DNA of 64,000 nucleotides from Prevotella sp. P2-180 (GCF_002251435.1 NZ_NPJI01000065.1:26593-90592), one strand, 5' to 3'; positions 10,294-19,788 are shown, numbered from the stretch's first letter. Made by a program: numbers and translations. The notes: generated from the sequence alone by a model not told the origin.

Positions 10294-11571
10294 CTAGATC
10301 TTTCTTCCGTTCTTCCCGAACTTCACTACATTTCCGTTCTTATAATACCATGCGGTGATACCATTCTTGTTCTTCACAACCTTTATTGGATCCCCAATGG
10401 CCAGTCTCACCTCCTCTTTGGTGAAACCCTTGGCTATACGTCCTTGGCGAATGAGCTTCATGTTTTTCGCAGAGACGTTCTTGCCGGCTGCACCTTCGCC
10501 AAACAGGAAGCCGTAGTAGTTCTCCTTCTTGCCGTCAATGTCACCAGCCACGTAAGTGTTTTTGAATGTCACCTCCATAATATACTGGTAACCGTCTTTT
10601 GCGCTTTGCAGACTCATCTTCACGTATGTGCTGTTGTCGATAGGTTCAATCTTCTTGATCGTAAACTGCGACAGGCGTGGCACTCTCACCTTCTGTCCCA
10701 TCAGGTCAATCATGTCAACAGCATATTTCGTGTAAACATGACGTCCGATATATTTGTTATACGATTCAGCTATGTCCTTCTTTGCGTCATCAAGGGCAAA
10801 CGAGCCATAGAAGAGGTTTTTGGTCTTCTTCATGATAAACTCGTCGTCGCGCATGCCGCAATTGGTCTTGCTCATGGCCACATTCTGGAAGAACTGGTTG
10901 CCGTCGCTGTCTTCCACAATAATCTTCACCGGGAAACTTCTTGTTCCTACACCAATGGCCACCACCTTCACCTCCTTGTTCAGGTCTACTGCCACTTCCT
11001 TGCAGCCGTCGCTGTAATAGTCAGTGTCTACAAAAAATTCTGTGGTGCGGGTATAGAGAGTGGAACCCATCAGCAGTTCGCGGGCCTTGTCCACATCGCC
11101 AAGATAAGCCAGTGTAGGCACGCCAAGCTTCAGGTAGCAGTAGTCGTCAAACGTACCGTTGGGAATAGGGTAGTAGTAGTCGTTGTTGTCGTCTTCGCAG
11201 TGAAAGTTCACGAGTGCGGTACCGTCCTTGGCCACACTATGCCCCTTATATACCATAATCTTGTGTTTCAGTTTTCCGCAGCTTACGTCGCGGTTGGTTT
11301 TTGCGTCACAAAACGCTCCCACCACCAGGTCATACTTCTCAGGCATGACCATAAATCTCATGCCTTCCGTCCAGTTGCAAAGTTTCATGTTCTTGAAGTT
11401 CGCACCGATGAAGTCAGTGGGTTCTTCGGTAGCCTCTTCAGCAGCCTGTTCGTTTGCGGTCACGGTTGATTCTGCCTTCTTGGCTCCCTTTGTCTTGACA
11501 ATGTACGAGTTTTGTGCCATGGCTCCCATTACAGTCAATGCCATGCAAAATGCTGATAAATATCTTCTCAT
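10294..11571 (-). CDS. Secreted protein of unknown function with C-terminal SmpA-like segment
   Basis: A 425-residue protein with an N-terminal signal peptide (basic RRY, hydrophobic core, cut expected after AMA near residue 19), so it is probably periplasmic or surface-bound. The body shows no motif I can name. The last 45 residues (GFTKEEVRLAIGDPIKVVKNKNG then WYYKNG) look like the SmpA/OmlA-type fold seen as a small add-on in Bacteroidetes proteins. The opposite strand has a 341-codon open frame through it, which I judge a shadow. It lies upstream of recA on the same strand and diverges from dnaK. Confidence 0.85.
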   Translation of the reverse strand: MRRYLSAFCMALTVMGAMAQNSYIVKTKGAKKAESTVTANEQAAEEATEEPTDFIGANFKNMKLCNWTEGMRFMVMPEKYDLVVGAFCDAKTNRDVSCGKLKHKIMVYKGHSVAKDGTALVNFHCEDDNNDYYYPIPNGTFDDYCYLKLGVPTLAYLGDVDKARELLMGSTLYTRTTEFFVDTDYYSDGCKEVAVDLNKEVKVVAIGVGTRSFPVKIIVEDSDGNQFFQNVAMSKTNCGMRDDEFIMKKTKNLFYGSFALDDAKKDIAESYNKYIGRHVYTKYAVDMIDLMGQKVRVPRLSQFTIKKIEPIDNSTYVKMSLQSAKDGYQYIMEVTFKNTYVAGDIDGKKENYYGFLFGEGAAGKNVSAKNMKLIRQGRIAKGFTKEEVRLAIGDPIKVVKNKNGITAWYYKNGNVVKFGKNGRKI

Positions 11572-11629
11572 CGATTTTAGAATTTAATGTTCTATGAAGT
11601 GATTATTCGTCTAAAGTTACTTTTGCAGA

Positions 11630-11637
11630 CAAAATTA
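11630..11637 (-). promoter_or_regulatory. Promoter -7 element for the 425-aa gene
   Basis: On the minus strand this reads TAATTTTG, a match to TAnnTTTG, about 60 nt before the start codon at 11571. Confidence 0.5.
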
Positions 11638-11705
11638 CTACATTATTTTATATAAGCAACTAAATAAATCATTTTTTTAGGTATATTTAACGTTTTATGT
11701 TTATA

Positions 11706-11746
11706 TGACAAAATGTCAGTCGCTTGTCATTTGGCACACCCTTTGC
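11706..11746 (+). promoter_or_regulatory. Sigma-54-like dnaK promoter with upstream TGTCA repeats
   Basis: TGGCAC at 11732-11737 and TTGC at 11743-11746 with a 5-nt spacer fit the sigma-54 -24/-12 consensus (TGGCACnnnnnTTGC) exactly. Just upstream is a perfect palindrome TGACAAAATGTCA (11706-11718) and another TGTCA at 11725-11729, possible regulator sites. The predicted transcript would have a leader of about 130 nt before the dnaK ATG. Confidence 0.6.
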
Positions 11747-11886
11747 CTCCCCCGAAAATGAGAGCGCAATACTGTTTGTCGCTTTCAGTGTTCTATAACA
11801 TGTTTAATAACTCAACTTTTCGGAAGAAAGGGAAATAGTTGACTCATTCGAAAATAAAAAAAATAATAATAAAAAAAGAAAGAATT

Positions 11887-13800
11887 ATGGGAAAGATTAT
11901 TGGAATCGACTTAGGAACAACTAATTCATGTGTTGCCGTATTCGAAGGCAACGAACCAGTTGTAATCGCCAACAGCGAAGGCAAGCGCACAACTCCTTCT
12001 GTAGTTGGCTTTGTTGAAGGCGGAGAACGTAAGATTGGCGACCCTGCAAAACGTCAGGCCATCACCAATCCGAAGAACACCGTCTACAGTATCAAGCGCT
12101 TCATGGGTGAAACCTATGAGCAGACCGCCAAGGAAGTGAGCCGCGTGCCTTTCACGGTTGTCAATGAGGGTGGCTATCCTCGTGTTGACATCGACGGACG
12201 CAGATACACTCCGCAGGAGATTTCTGCCATGGTGCTCCAGAAGATGAAGAAGACTGCCGAGGACTATCTCGGACAGGAGGTTACGGATGCCGTAATCACC
12301 GTTCCTGCCTACTTCTCCGACTCTCAGCGTCAGGCCACTAAGGAGGCTGGTCAGATTGCCGGTCTTAACGTACGCCGTATCGTCAACGAGCCTACCGCAG
12401 CCGCTCTTGCCTATGGTGTCGACAAGGCTAACAAGGATATGAAGATTGCCGTGTTCGACCTCGGTGGCGGTACATTCGATATCTCTATCCTCGAGTTCGG
12501 TGGCGGTGTGTTTGAGGTGCTCTCCACAAATGGTGATACCCACCTTGGTGGCGACGACTTCGACCAGGTGATCATCGACTGGCTTGTACAGGAGTTCAAG
12601 AACGACGAGGGTGCCGACCTCACTGGCGACCCTATGGCAATGCAGCGTCTTAAGGAGGCTGCCGAGAAGGCAAAGATCGAGCTCTCCAGCTCTACCTCTA
12701 CCGAGATCAACCTTCCTTACATCATGCCTGTTGGCGGTGTGCCAAAGCACCTCGTAAAGACTCTCACTCGCGCCAAGTTCGAGCAGCTCGCCCACTCTCT
12801 TATCCAGGCTTGTCTCGTACCTTGCCAGAACGCTATGCGCGATGCCAAGCTCAACACAGCCGACATCGACGAGGTAATCCTCGTGGGCGGTTCAAGCCGT
12901 ATCCCTGCCGTTCAGACTCTCGTGAAGAACTACTTCGGCAAGGAGCCTTCTAAGGGTGTTAACCCCGACGAGGTGGTAGCCGTAGGTGCCTGCATCCAGG
13001 GTGCCATCCTTAATAAGGAGGGTGGAGTAGGCGACATCGTACTGCTTGACGTAACCCCGCTTACTCTTGGTATCGAGACCATGGGTGGCGTGATGACCAA
13101 GCTCATCGATGCAAACACCACCATTCCTTGCAAGAAGAGCGAGGTGTTCTCTACCGCAGCCGACAACCAGACCGAGGTAACCATCCACGTACTCCAGGGT
13201 GAGCGTCCTATGGCAGCCCAGAACAAGTCCATCGGACAGTTCAACCTCACCGGCATCGCTCCCGCACGCCGTGGTGTACCACAGATTGAGGTAACCTTCG
13301 ACATCGACGCCAACGGTATCCTCAAGGTGTCAGCCAAGGACAAGGCCACAGGCAAGGAGCAGGCCATCCGCATCGAGGCTTCATCAGGCCTGAGCAAGGA
13401 AGAGATCGACCGCATGAAGGCCGAGGCAGAGCAGAACGCCGCAGCCGACAAGGCAGAGCGCGAGCGCATCGACAAGCTCAACCAGGCAGACTCCCTCATC
13501 TTCACCACCGAGAACTTCCTGAAGGACAACGGCGACAAGCTGCCAGCCGACCAGAAGCCAGCTATCGAGCAGGCACTCCAGCAGCTCAAGGACGCCCACA
13601 AGTCACAGGACATCGCAGCCGTAGACTCAGCTATGAACAACCTCAACCAGGTAATGCAGGCCGCCTCTGCCCAGATGTACCAGCAAGCCGGTCCTCAGGC
13701 CGGACCTCAGCCAGGCGCCGGTCAGAACGCCGGAGGACAAGGCTCCCAGCAGTCACAAGGCGACAACGTCCAGGATGCCGACTTCGAGGAAGTGAAGTAA
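11887..13800 (+). CDS. dnaK: Molecular chaperone DnaK (Hsp70)
   Basis: ATP-driven chaperone that binds unfolded segments with DnaJ and GrpE. The start is ATG 11887 ([16 protein letters not shown]); an earlier in-frame ATG at 11839 adds 16 Lys/Ile-rich residues not found in the family. The 637-residue protein has the nucleotide-binding domain (phosphate 1 DLGTTNS, phosphate 2 FDLGGGTFD, adenosine VGGSSRIP), the linker [10 protein letters not shown], the substrate domain to about residue 505, a helical lid, and a Gly/Gln-rich tail ending in DADFEEVK, the acidic EEVK tail. Codon use is strongly biased to C-ending codons, as for a highly expressed gene. Its last codons and terminator recur 8.6 kb downstream. 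Confidence 0.98.
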   Translation: MGKIIGIDLGTTNSCVAVFEGNEPVVIANSEGKRTTPSVVGFVEGGERKIGDPAKRQAITNPKNTVYSIKRFMGETYEQTAKEVSRVPFTVVNEGGYPRVDIDGRRYTPQEISAMVLQKMKKTAEDYLGQEVTDAVITVPAYFSDSQRQATKEAGQIAGLNVRRIVNEPTAAALAYGVDKANKDMKIAVFDLGGGTFDISILEFGGGVFEVLSTNGDTHLGGDDFDQVIIDWLVQEFKNDEGADLTGDPMAMQRLKEAAEKAKIELSSSTSTEINLPYIMPVGGVPKHLVKTLTRAKFEQLAHSLIQACLVPCQNAMRDAKLNTADIDEVILVGGSSRIPAVQTLVKNYFGKEPSKGVNPDEVVAVGACIQGAILNKEGGVGDIVLLDVTPLTLGIETMGGVMTKLIDANTTIPCKKSEVFSTAADNQTEVTIHVLQGERPMAAQNKSIGQFNLTGIAPARRGVPQIEVTFDIDANGILKVSAKDKATGKEQAIRIEASSGLSKEEIDRMKAEAEQNAAADKAERERIDKLNQADSLIFTTENFLKDNGDKLPADQKPAIEQALQQLKDAHKSQDIAAVDSAMNNLNQVMQAASAQMYQQAGPQAGPQPGAGQNAGGQGSQQSQGDNVQDADFEEVK

Positions 13801-13872
13801 GCGAATATAGAAATAAGAATACATAATCAAATGGAAAGCGTGTAGCTCTGGTGAGTTACACGCTTTTCTTGT
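13786..13872 (+). repeat. Direct repeat copy 1: dnaK 3' end plus terminator
   Basis: These 87 bp (last five dnaK codons, stop and terminator hairpin) match 22363-22449 with only three differences; 13805-13872 is identical to its partner. The pair brackets the accessory island and looks like the left attachment site. Confidence 0.9.
13835..13870 (+). terminator. dnaK terminator
   Basis: AAGCGTGTAGCTC pairs with GAGTTACACGCTT (one G-T pair) around a 4-nt loop, followed by a T-rich tail. Confidence 0.85.
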
Positions 13873-13897
13873 TTTTGGCCGTACACAATAATATTGC

Positions 13898-14044
13898 TAT
13901 CTTTGCGTTATTATTATAAACATCTGTACCCCATTTGTATCTCAACACTATTTTTGCACTGGCAATAAGCCAAATCATAGTAAAATCAAACTTGAAAATA
14001 TGAAGTCATTTGTAATATTCGCCATTGTCGTGACCGTAATGTAA
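13898..14044 (+). other. Orphan promoter with cut-off 14-codon frame
   Basis: The gene-free stretch after dnaK (13873-14432) has a good -7 box TATCTTTGC at 13898-13906. About 95 nt later a frame starts (ATG 14000) that encodes a signal-peptide-like MKSFVIFAIVVTVM and stops at 14044. It looks like the start of a secreted-protein gene whose remainder has been lost. A second -7-like box, TAACTTTGC, is at 14223-14231, ahead of the ATPase remnant. I see nothing else here. Confidence 0.4.
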
Positions 14045-14432
14045 CATGCAAATTTAAATGCATCATTTTTTCGTAAAGTAAATGCATCACCTGTATTTTT
14101 TTTGATATATCAATATGTTCTTATTGCTTTACAACTCCTTCTTCTTTTCAAAGATTGTTTTGCGATTTTCCATTCTATAACTATTTCCATCATTATGTAA
14201 AGCTTTACATAAGTCAGGGCAGTAACTTTGCTAAGAAAAATGGGCATCGGCAAGTGGAATAGACACTACAAAACAGGAAAAACCTTTCGAGTTCTGTGAT
14301 TGCTTCAAACTGACAGTCACGCAGTTGACCTCAGTAGTTATCTGTGCATAAAAAAAATGCCAAGATTGGCAGTTTTTTAATGTAAAACTTGTGTAGTAGA
14401 ATAAAAAACGTTAAGAATGTAAGCCACTATCC

Positions 14433-14592
14433 AAATACTATTTCTCTGATATAGGTTTGAGAAATGCCATCTTAGATATGCGTCAACAAGAGGAAACGCA
14501 CATCATGGAGCATGCCACGTCGCAATAAAGAAGGCATACTGACAATAGGTCTTTTCGATTTCCTTCTAAAAGAGGATAGTTTGGATATATAA
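14433..14592 (+). pseudogene. Remnant of a DUF4143 AAA+ ATPase
   Basis: Two fragments from the C-terminal part of the common Bacteroidales DUF4143 ATPase remain. The first (14433-14528) encodes KYYFSDIGLRNAI then MRQQEETHIME, the conserved block after the ATPase domain. The second (14524-14592), in another frame, encodes EGILTIGLFDFLLKED and a natural stop, the usual C-terminal end. The middle section is deleted. The Walker motifs are gone, so it is not functional. Confidence 0.7.
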
Positions 14593-14668
14593 TAAGTGTA
14601 AACATCTATTATTTCGGTTGATAAATGTTAAAAAGCAGTTATATTATAACTATTTTTACTCTAAATCC

Positions 14669-14700
14669 TTTGTAAAATCAAATTTAATTGCTATTTTTGC
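14669..14700 (+). promoter_or_regulatory. Promoter of the ATPase-RloB operon
   Basis: -33 TTTG at 14669-14672 and -7 TATTTTTG at 14692-14699, spaced 19 nt, is a near-ideal Bacteroidetes promoter. It places the transcript start around 14705 and supports ATG 14727 as the start of the first gene; the longer frame from 14688 would begin upstream of the transcript. Confidence 0.75.
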
Positions 14701-14726
14701 AGCAATTCTACAAAATCAAGTGTATA

Positions 14727-15956
14727 ATGATATTAAAAATCGAATTTGAGAATTTCTTTTCTATTAGAGATAGGATAAGAATCGACTTTAGAGCAGGAAA
14801 CATCAATACAGCTCTTGCACGGGAGTTAATCCATAATGTGATGGCGTGGAACGGTGTGCCAGTACTTAAATCCATTGGACTCTTTGGTCCAAACGCTTCT
14901 GGCAAATCGAATATTCTGAAAGCCATTACTTTTTGCTGTAGAATGATTTTGGAGTCACACCTCTACAATGAAGGTGCGATATTCAATTTCGAACCTTTCA
15001 AATTCGATGGTTGGCAAGATAAATCAAGTAAGTTCTTGATTGATTTTGTGTGCGATGATGTGGAATACGAATACGCTTTTGAATTAACTCGTGAACGTAT
15101 TATCAGCGAAAGTCTATATCATTACCCAGTTGGCAGACGTGCAAAGATATTTGTTCGTGATGCAGAAGGAAAATACAGCTTTGGTACTGGCGTTATGGCT
15201 AAGCCTTCGGATGTGGTTACAAACACCAGTGAGAGGAACCTTTTCCTAAGTCGTGCCAGCTCGATGAACAGAGAAATTGCTCAAAAGCTATATCGTTATT
15301 TCATGAATCAATTCCTGCTTGGACTTGTAAATGTGAATGACATGATGGTGCTGGACAGTTTCAATGCCTACAAGAAGGTGATACTCAAAGCACTTGAAAT
15401 ATGCGATACGGATATTACTGACATCGAGGCAAGGAAAGAGCAAATGCCAGCTCCTGTGGTTGTGCCTGGACAAACGGAACTGTCATACAAGCTGGTGGAT
15501 GTGCTTCGCTTCAAGACGTACCATCGCAACCAAAAGGACATTATGTTCGACATGGATATGGAAGAATCTAATGGTACAAGAAAACTATTCCAGATTCTGA
15601 TACGACTCTTGGATGTGGTAAAGAATAAGAAGAGCATTATGATGGACGAGTTTGACATGGGACTTCACACTCGTCTGGCTGATTTCATTCTCGACTTGAT
15701 TCATGCCTCAGAGAGCAGTCAGTTATTGTTCACTTCCCATAACACGAACCTTATCGATGTTAAACGACTGAGACGTGACCAGATTGTTTTTGTCAACAAG
15801 TCGGAGCAAGGTGCAACGGAAGTGTATTCATTATACGACTTTAAGGATTTCCGTGAGAACATGGATGCCGAAAAGGGGTATATACAAGGGCGCTTTGATG
15901 CTGTGCCTTATGTTGATTCTTCGGTATCAAGTATCAAACAATTATTGGAAGATTGA
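14727..15956 (+). CDS. AAA15-family ATPase (AbiLi/RloA-like defence ATPase)
   Basis: A 409-residue ATPase of the OLD/AbiLi type. The N-terminal strand-loop MILKIEFENFFSIRD leads to Walker A GPNASGKS at residues 54-61. The C-terminal half has Walker B/D-loop IMMDEFDMGLH near residue 305 and the switch LFTSHNTNL near 335. The middle is a helical insert. It forms a pair with the downstream RloB gene (stop and next frame overlap around 15953-15959). AAA15 ATPase + RloB is the layout of AbiL abortive infection and of RloAB. By analogy it would sense phage infection and licence a nuclease-like partner, but the trigger is unknown. The region is more AT-rich than dnaK, which suggests acquisition. Confidence 0.8.
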   Translation: MILKIEFENFFSIRDRIRIDFRAGNINTALARELIHNVMAWNGVPVLKSIGLFGPNASGKSNILKAITFCCRMILESHLYNEGAIFNFEPFKFDGWQDKSSKFLIDFVCDDVEYEYAFELTRERIISESLYHYPVGRRAKIFVRDAEGKYSFGTGVMAKPSDVVTNTSERNLFLSRASSMNREIAQKLYRYFMNQFLLGLVNVNDMMVLDSFNAYKKVILKALEICDTDITDIEARKEQMPAPVVVPGQTELSYKLVDVLRFKTYHRNQKDIMFDMDMEESNGTRKLFQILIRLLDVVKNKKSIMMDEFDMGLHTRLADFILDLIHASESSQLLFTSHNTNLIDVKRLRRDQIVFVNKSEQGATEVYSLYDFKDFRENMDAEKGYIQGRFDAVPYVDSSVSSIKQLLED

Positions 15957-15958
15957 TT

Positions 15959-16537
15959 ATGGCAAGCAAAAGAGAACCGTCACCGTCTTTGCGAATGCGA
16001 AAGATTGCCCTTGTTATTTGCGAGGGCGAAACAGAGGTCTGCTATATCAACCTACTAAAATCGTGGTATAAGTCACCTATCAGAATCATTTCGCACATAG
16101 AAGGCACGAAAATCACGCCATCGTTGGTTGAGAAGCGTACAAAGGAACTCAAAATCTCTCAATGGGATAAGGTGCACACATTCCTCATGTACGACATGGA
16201 TGTACAAGCCATCAATGAGAAATTGCGTAAATGTAAGGCTGAAATGCTTTTAAGCAACCCTTGTTTTGAGATATGGTTGCTGCTTCATGCCAAAGACCAA
16301 AAAGCTGCCATCGAAACGGATGCACTCATCAAAGAGTTGAAGAAAAGCGCATCTTTGTGGAAGAATTATTCCAAATCGGCCTTTACCGACACACAAAAGT
16401 CTTTCTTAAACAACAACACGGATATTGCTGTTACAAGAGCAAAGGAACTGCATGAATTCCAGAATCCATCAACAGGCATTTATAAATTGATTGAATTTCT
16501 TAAAGAGGTAGGAAGTAAAAGGAATGTTGTAATATGA
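15959..16537 (+). CDS. RloB-like (AbiLii) protein
   Basis: A 192-residue RloB family protein. CEGETE near residue 22 and YDMDVQ near residue 78 fit a Toprim-like acidic site (Glu then DxD), and SNPCFEIWLLLHA near residue 98 is the family signature. The Toprim fold suggests a nuclease effector that acts with the ATPase. The start is ATG 15959; an upstream TTG at 15953 in frame adds only two residues. It ends in an ATGA overlap with the next ATPase, so at least three genes are translationally coupled. Confidence 0.8.
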   Translation: MASKREPSPSLRMRKIALVICEGETEVCYINLLKSWYKSPIRIISHIEGTKITPSLVEKRTKELKISQWDKVHTFLMYDMDVQAINEKLRKCKAEMLLSNPCFEIWLLLHAKDQKAAIETDALIKELKKSASLWKNYSKSAFTDTQKSFLNNNTDIAVTRAKELHEFQNPSTGIYKLIEFLKEVGSKRNVVI

Positions 16538-18771
16538 TTAAGTCTATAAAAATCCTAAATGAAGCCTCGTTTAAAGAAGAGGTAATGATTGAGAACCTGC
16601 AAAAGGTAAATATTATCTATGGTGCTAATGGTACTGGAAAAAGTACTATTAGCAAAGTGTTGAGTGATACTGAGGGTAAATATCCTGAGTGTTTTATTGA
16701 TTGGACTGATGATACTCCGCTTGATGTTTTGACATACAACAAGGATTTCCAAGATCGAAACTTTGTTGAAAATATGCCTGGGATATTTACCCTAGGTGAA
16801 GCAACTATAGAAAAAGAGAAAATTATAAAGGAAAAAAATGAGCAACTCAACCAAATAGAGGAAGAAGGGAAAAATTATCAGAAGAATATTGATAAACTGA
16901 AAGAAAAGAAAAATACAGAAGAAAGTAATTTAATGCAGTACCTATGGGATAATATCTATAGAAGGTATTCTGAGTTTTCTGATGCTTGTAAAGGGTTTAA
17001 AAAGAAGGAAACGTTTAAAGACAAAATTTTAGAGAGCTTCAGTATATTTGAAGATGATGTGCCGGAAGTTGATGTTCTTAGGAAAAAAGCATATCAGCTT
17101 TTTGGTGAAACACCAATCACACATGCTCTTATAGAAACTATTAACGCCTCTATTTTATTCAATATTGAGGAATCTGAATTGTGGAAAAAGGTTGTAGTGG
17201 GTAAACAGGATATTGATATTGCTGCTCTAATTAAGAAATTGGGAATGTCTGACTGGGTTAGCCAAGGATTGCAGTTTCTAGAAGATGGAAGTGATGTATG
17301 TCCTTTCTGCCAGCACCGCACTATTAATGGGGATTTTAGAAAGAAACTGAATGATTTCTTTGATGAGGGATATAAGAAGAATGTTGCTGAAATAAACAAC
17401 ATGCAAGCCAACTATAAAGCATCTTGTAACGATATTGTTTATAAGCTGAAAGTTATGGTAGAGGGGCAAAAAGGTATGCCAAAGAGCTTTCTTGATATAA
17501 TTCAGATAGAATCATTAATCAAAGCTCTTAATGCGACAATCTCAGAAATATATGGGAGTATGACTCAGAAGGCAAAAGAACCTAGTAGGCAGATTACATT
17601 ACCTTCCACCAAAAACATAATTGAGAAAATAAATGCTCTTATCAAAAGTGCAAATGATGAAATTGTCAAGCATAATAATCTTGTGAATAACTTTAATAGC
17701 GAGAGGGACAACCTGATAAAGAGTATATGGCGGTTTTTCGTGAAATCTGAATATGTAAAACTGAAAGCCTACGATAAATTGTGTAAGGACACTGTTAAGG
17801 GCGTATCTGCTTTAGACGTGAAGATTAAAGATGCTAGAAAGAGATATTTGGAACTAAGGACAGAAATCAGAAAACTAGAAACTAACATGACAAGCGTAAA
17901 GCCTACAGTTATAAAAATGAATAAGATGCTGTCAGGCTTTGGCTTCACAGGTTTTCACATTGAAGAAACCGTTGAAGGCCATAATCAATACCACGTTGTA
18001 AGAGAAAATGGAGAATTGGCGTATAAAACACTAAGTGAGGGTGAAATCACTTTCCTGACCTTCTTGTATTATATGCAGTTAGTGAAAGGTAGTTTTAGTG
18101 ATAGTGGTATTACCAGTAGCAGGGTGTTGGTTATAGATGATCCTGTTTCAAGTTTGGATAGCAGTGTTCTTTTTGTTGTAAGCACGTTGATTAGGGAGTT
18201 ATTCACAACTATTCATGAGGGAAATACCAATATTAAGCAGGTTATACTGCTTACTCACAATGTTTACTTCCACAAAGAAGTTTCTTTTCTTGATAGATAT
18301 TGCAAATGGAGGGATGATGTTTATTTCTGGATATTGAGAAAGAATGACAATATCTCTTCAATACAACCCTTTATGAAGGATAACCCGATAAAGAGTTCAT
18401 ATGATTTGCTATGGCATGAATACAAAAACTCTAATCATGTTAAATCGCATGTGATAATACAGAATATCATGCGTAGGATTATTGAGAACTACTTCCAGAT
18501 ATTAGGTGGATTTAGTCCTGAATATATCCTTGAGAAATTTGAAGTTCCAGAAGAAAGAAAAATATGCAGATCTTTGCTAAGTTGGGTTAATGATGGTTCT
18601 CATTCTTTTCCAGATGACATCTTCGTTGAATTGTCTGAAGAGCAGCTTGGACGTCATAAGGCTGTGTTCAAAAAAATATTTGAGAAGATGAATCAGCTGG
18701 AGCATTACGAAATGATGATGCGACCAGTTACTAAAGAAGGTGAAAGTAGTGTTAGTACTGAAGAGAGTTAG
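16534..18771 (+). CDS. AAA_13 family ATPase (PrrC/RloC-like)
   Basis: A 745-residue ABC/SMC-type ATPase. Walker A GANGTGKS is at residues 30-37. A charged coiled coil follows (about 85-125), then a zinc-hook-like CPFC at 256-259, more coiled coil to about 460, a signature TLSEGE near 499, Walker B VLVIDDPVSSLDS near 535 and a His switch LLTHN near 575. The C-terminal 110 residues hold RRIIEN and then NDGSHS. An Arg-x3-Glu...His order like this recalls the anticodon nuclease site of PrrC/RloC, but I cannot confirm it. RloC has the same zinc-hook ATPase layout. Pairing with an AbiL-like module in one operon is unusual. Confidence 0.75.
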   Translation: MIKSIKILNEASFKEEVMIENLQKVNIIYGANGTGKSTISKVLSDTEGKYPECFIDWTDDTPLDVLTYNKDFQDRNFVENMPGIFTLGEATIEKEKIIKEKNEQLNQIEEEGKNYQKNIDKLKEKKNTEESNLMQYLWDNIYRRYSEFSDACKGFKKKETFKDKILESFSIFEDDVPEVDVLRKKAYQLFGETPITHALIETINASILFNIEESELWKKVVVGKQDIDIAALIKKLGMSDWVSQGLQFLEDGSDVCPFCQHRTINGDFRKKLNDFFDEGYKKNVAEINNMQANYKASCNDIVYKLKVMVEGQKGMPKSFLDIIQIESLIKALNATISEIYGSMTQKAKEPSRQITLPSTKNIIEKINALIKSANDEIVKHNNLVNNFNSERDNLIKSIWRFFVKSEYVKLKAYDKLCKDTVKGVSALDVKIKDARKRYLELRTEIRKLETNMTSVKPTVIKMNKMLSGFGFTGFHIEETVEGHNQYHVVRENGELAYKTLSEGEITFLTFLYYMQLVKGSFSDSGITSSRVLVIDDPVSSLDSSVLFVVSTLIRELFTTIHEGNTNIKQVILLTHNVYFHKEVSFLDRYCKWRDDVYFWILRKNDNISSIQPFMKDNPIKSSYDLLWHEYKNSNHVKSHVIIQNIMRRIIENYFQILGGFSPEYILEKFEVPEERKICRSLLSWVNDGSHSFPDDIFVELSEEQLGRHKAVFKKIFEKMNQLEHYEMMMRPVTKEGESSVSTEES

Positions 18772-18774
18772 AGT

Positions 18775-19788
18775 ATGCCAGCAACAAAGAATGCCTTTGA
18801 GAGGCATAAAGTATTAGACAGATGCTTCAGAGACCGAAGCAAAAGGTACTTTATGGATGACCTGATAGATATTGTCAATAAGGATACATACTATTATTAT
18901 GGGACTGAAGTCTCAGATAGAACCATCAGAAAAGACATCAGCTATATGATGGATAGTGAGGGCTATTCTGCCCCCATCAAAAAAGGCATGGTGGGGCATA
19001 AGGCCTATTATTACTATAGTGACCCAGACTTTTCTATTATGAATATGCCCTTAACCCAAGAGGATATGGGGAGACTGGAGGAAATGATAAGGATGCTTGG
19101 CAGGCTAAAAGGTTTGCCCAACTACCTTTGGATAGAAGAAACACTGACTAGATTGGAAGATACGTTCCATCTAGGCGAAAGGCCTTATGGCATTGTTGCT
19201 TTCGACCACAATCCTTATTTAAGAGGCATGAAGCACTTTGAGCCACTGATGGATGCTATTATGAATCAAAAAGTACTATACGTATATTACTATAAGTATA
19301 GAAAGACCACCAAGAAAAGGGAAATACATCCTTACCAATTAAGGCAATTCAACAACAGATGGTTTTTAATAGGAATGGAACCAGACATGGCAGATAAACT
19401 GCCATTAGTGAACTTGCCTCTTGACCGTATAGATAAGTTTGAAAAAGCAAAAGATGTGGTATACCAAACTTATCAAGGTATGAACTTTGACGAGTACTTT
19501 GGTCAAGTGGTAGGTGTGTCTGTCAATATCAAAGCGAAAAAGGAAAAAGTTGTGTTAAAGGTGGGATATCCTGATGCAGAGTATATGATTTCCAAACCGA
19601 TGCATAGCAGCCAGAAGATAATTGAGCAGAATGAGAACTATGTTTTGATAGAGATGAGCCTAATTTTAAACTATGAATTTGAGACTGCACTGCTAGGGTT
19701 TATGAACAACTGTCAGATAGTGGAGCCAAAGAGTTTGCGGAACAAAATAAGAAATAGAGCCGAGGAAATAGTTAAAAATTGTAAATAG
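18775..19788 (+). CDS. WYL-domain transcriptional regulator
   Basis: A 337-residue regulator with a DeoR-like winged helix at the N-terminus (about residues 1-70, DRTIRKDISYMM) and a WYL domain from about 155. The WYL domain has HPYQL followed by FNNRWFLIGM, the motif thought to bind nucleotide or nucleic acid ligands. WYL proteins often repress or activate phage-defence operons. It starts 3 bp after the AAA_13 gene and is thus the fourth member of the operon, probably its own regulator. Confidence 0.85.
   Translation: MPATKNAFERHKVLDRCFRDRSKRYFMDDLIDIVNKDTYYYYGTEVSDRTIRKDISYMMDSEGYSAPIKKGMVGHKAYYYYSDPDFSIMNMPLTQEDMGRLEEMIRMLGRLKGLPNYLWIEETLTRLEDTFHLGERPYGIVAFDHNPYLRGMKHFEPLMDAIMNQKVLYVYYYKYRKTTKKREIHPYQLRQFNNRWFLIGMEPDMADKLPLVNLPLDRIDKFEKAKDVVYQTYQGMNFDEYFGQVVGVSVNIKAKKEKVVLKVGYPDAEYMISKPMHSSQKIIEQNENYVLIEMSLILNYEFETALLGFMNNCQIVEPKSLRNKIRNRAEEIVKNCK

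Noticed and set aside
10444..11469. 341-codon open frame on the plus strand
   Set aside because: It lies fully opposite the signal-peptide protein gene, has a His/Val-rich composition without motifs, and no promoter; a shadow frame.
11618..11626. TACTTTTGC on the plus strand as the dnaK promoter
   Set aside because: It lies about 260 bp before the start and overlaps the divergent promoter; the sigma-54-like site is closer and a better match.
11926..12795. 289-codon minus-strand frame opposite dnaK
   Set aside because: Shadow caused by the biased codon use of dnaK; the encoded sequence is low in structure and matches nothing.
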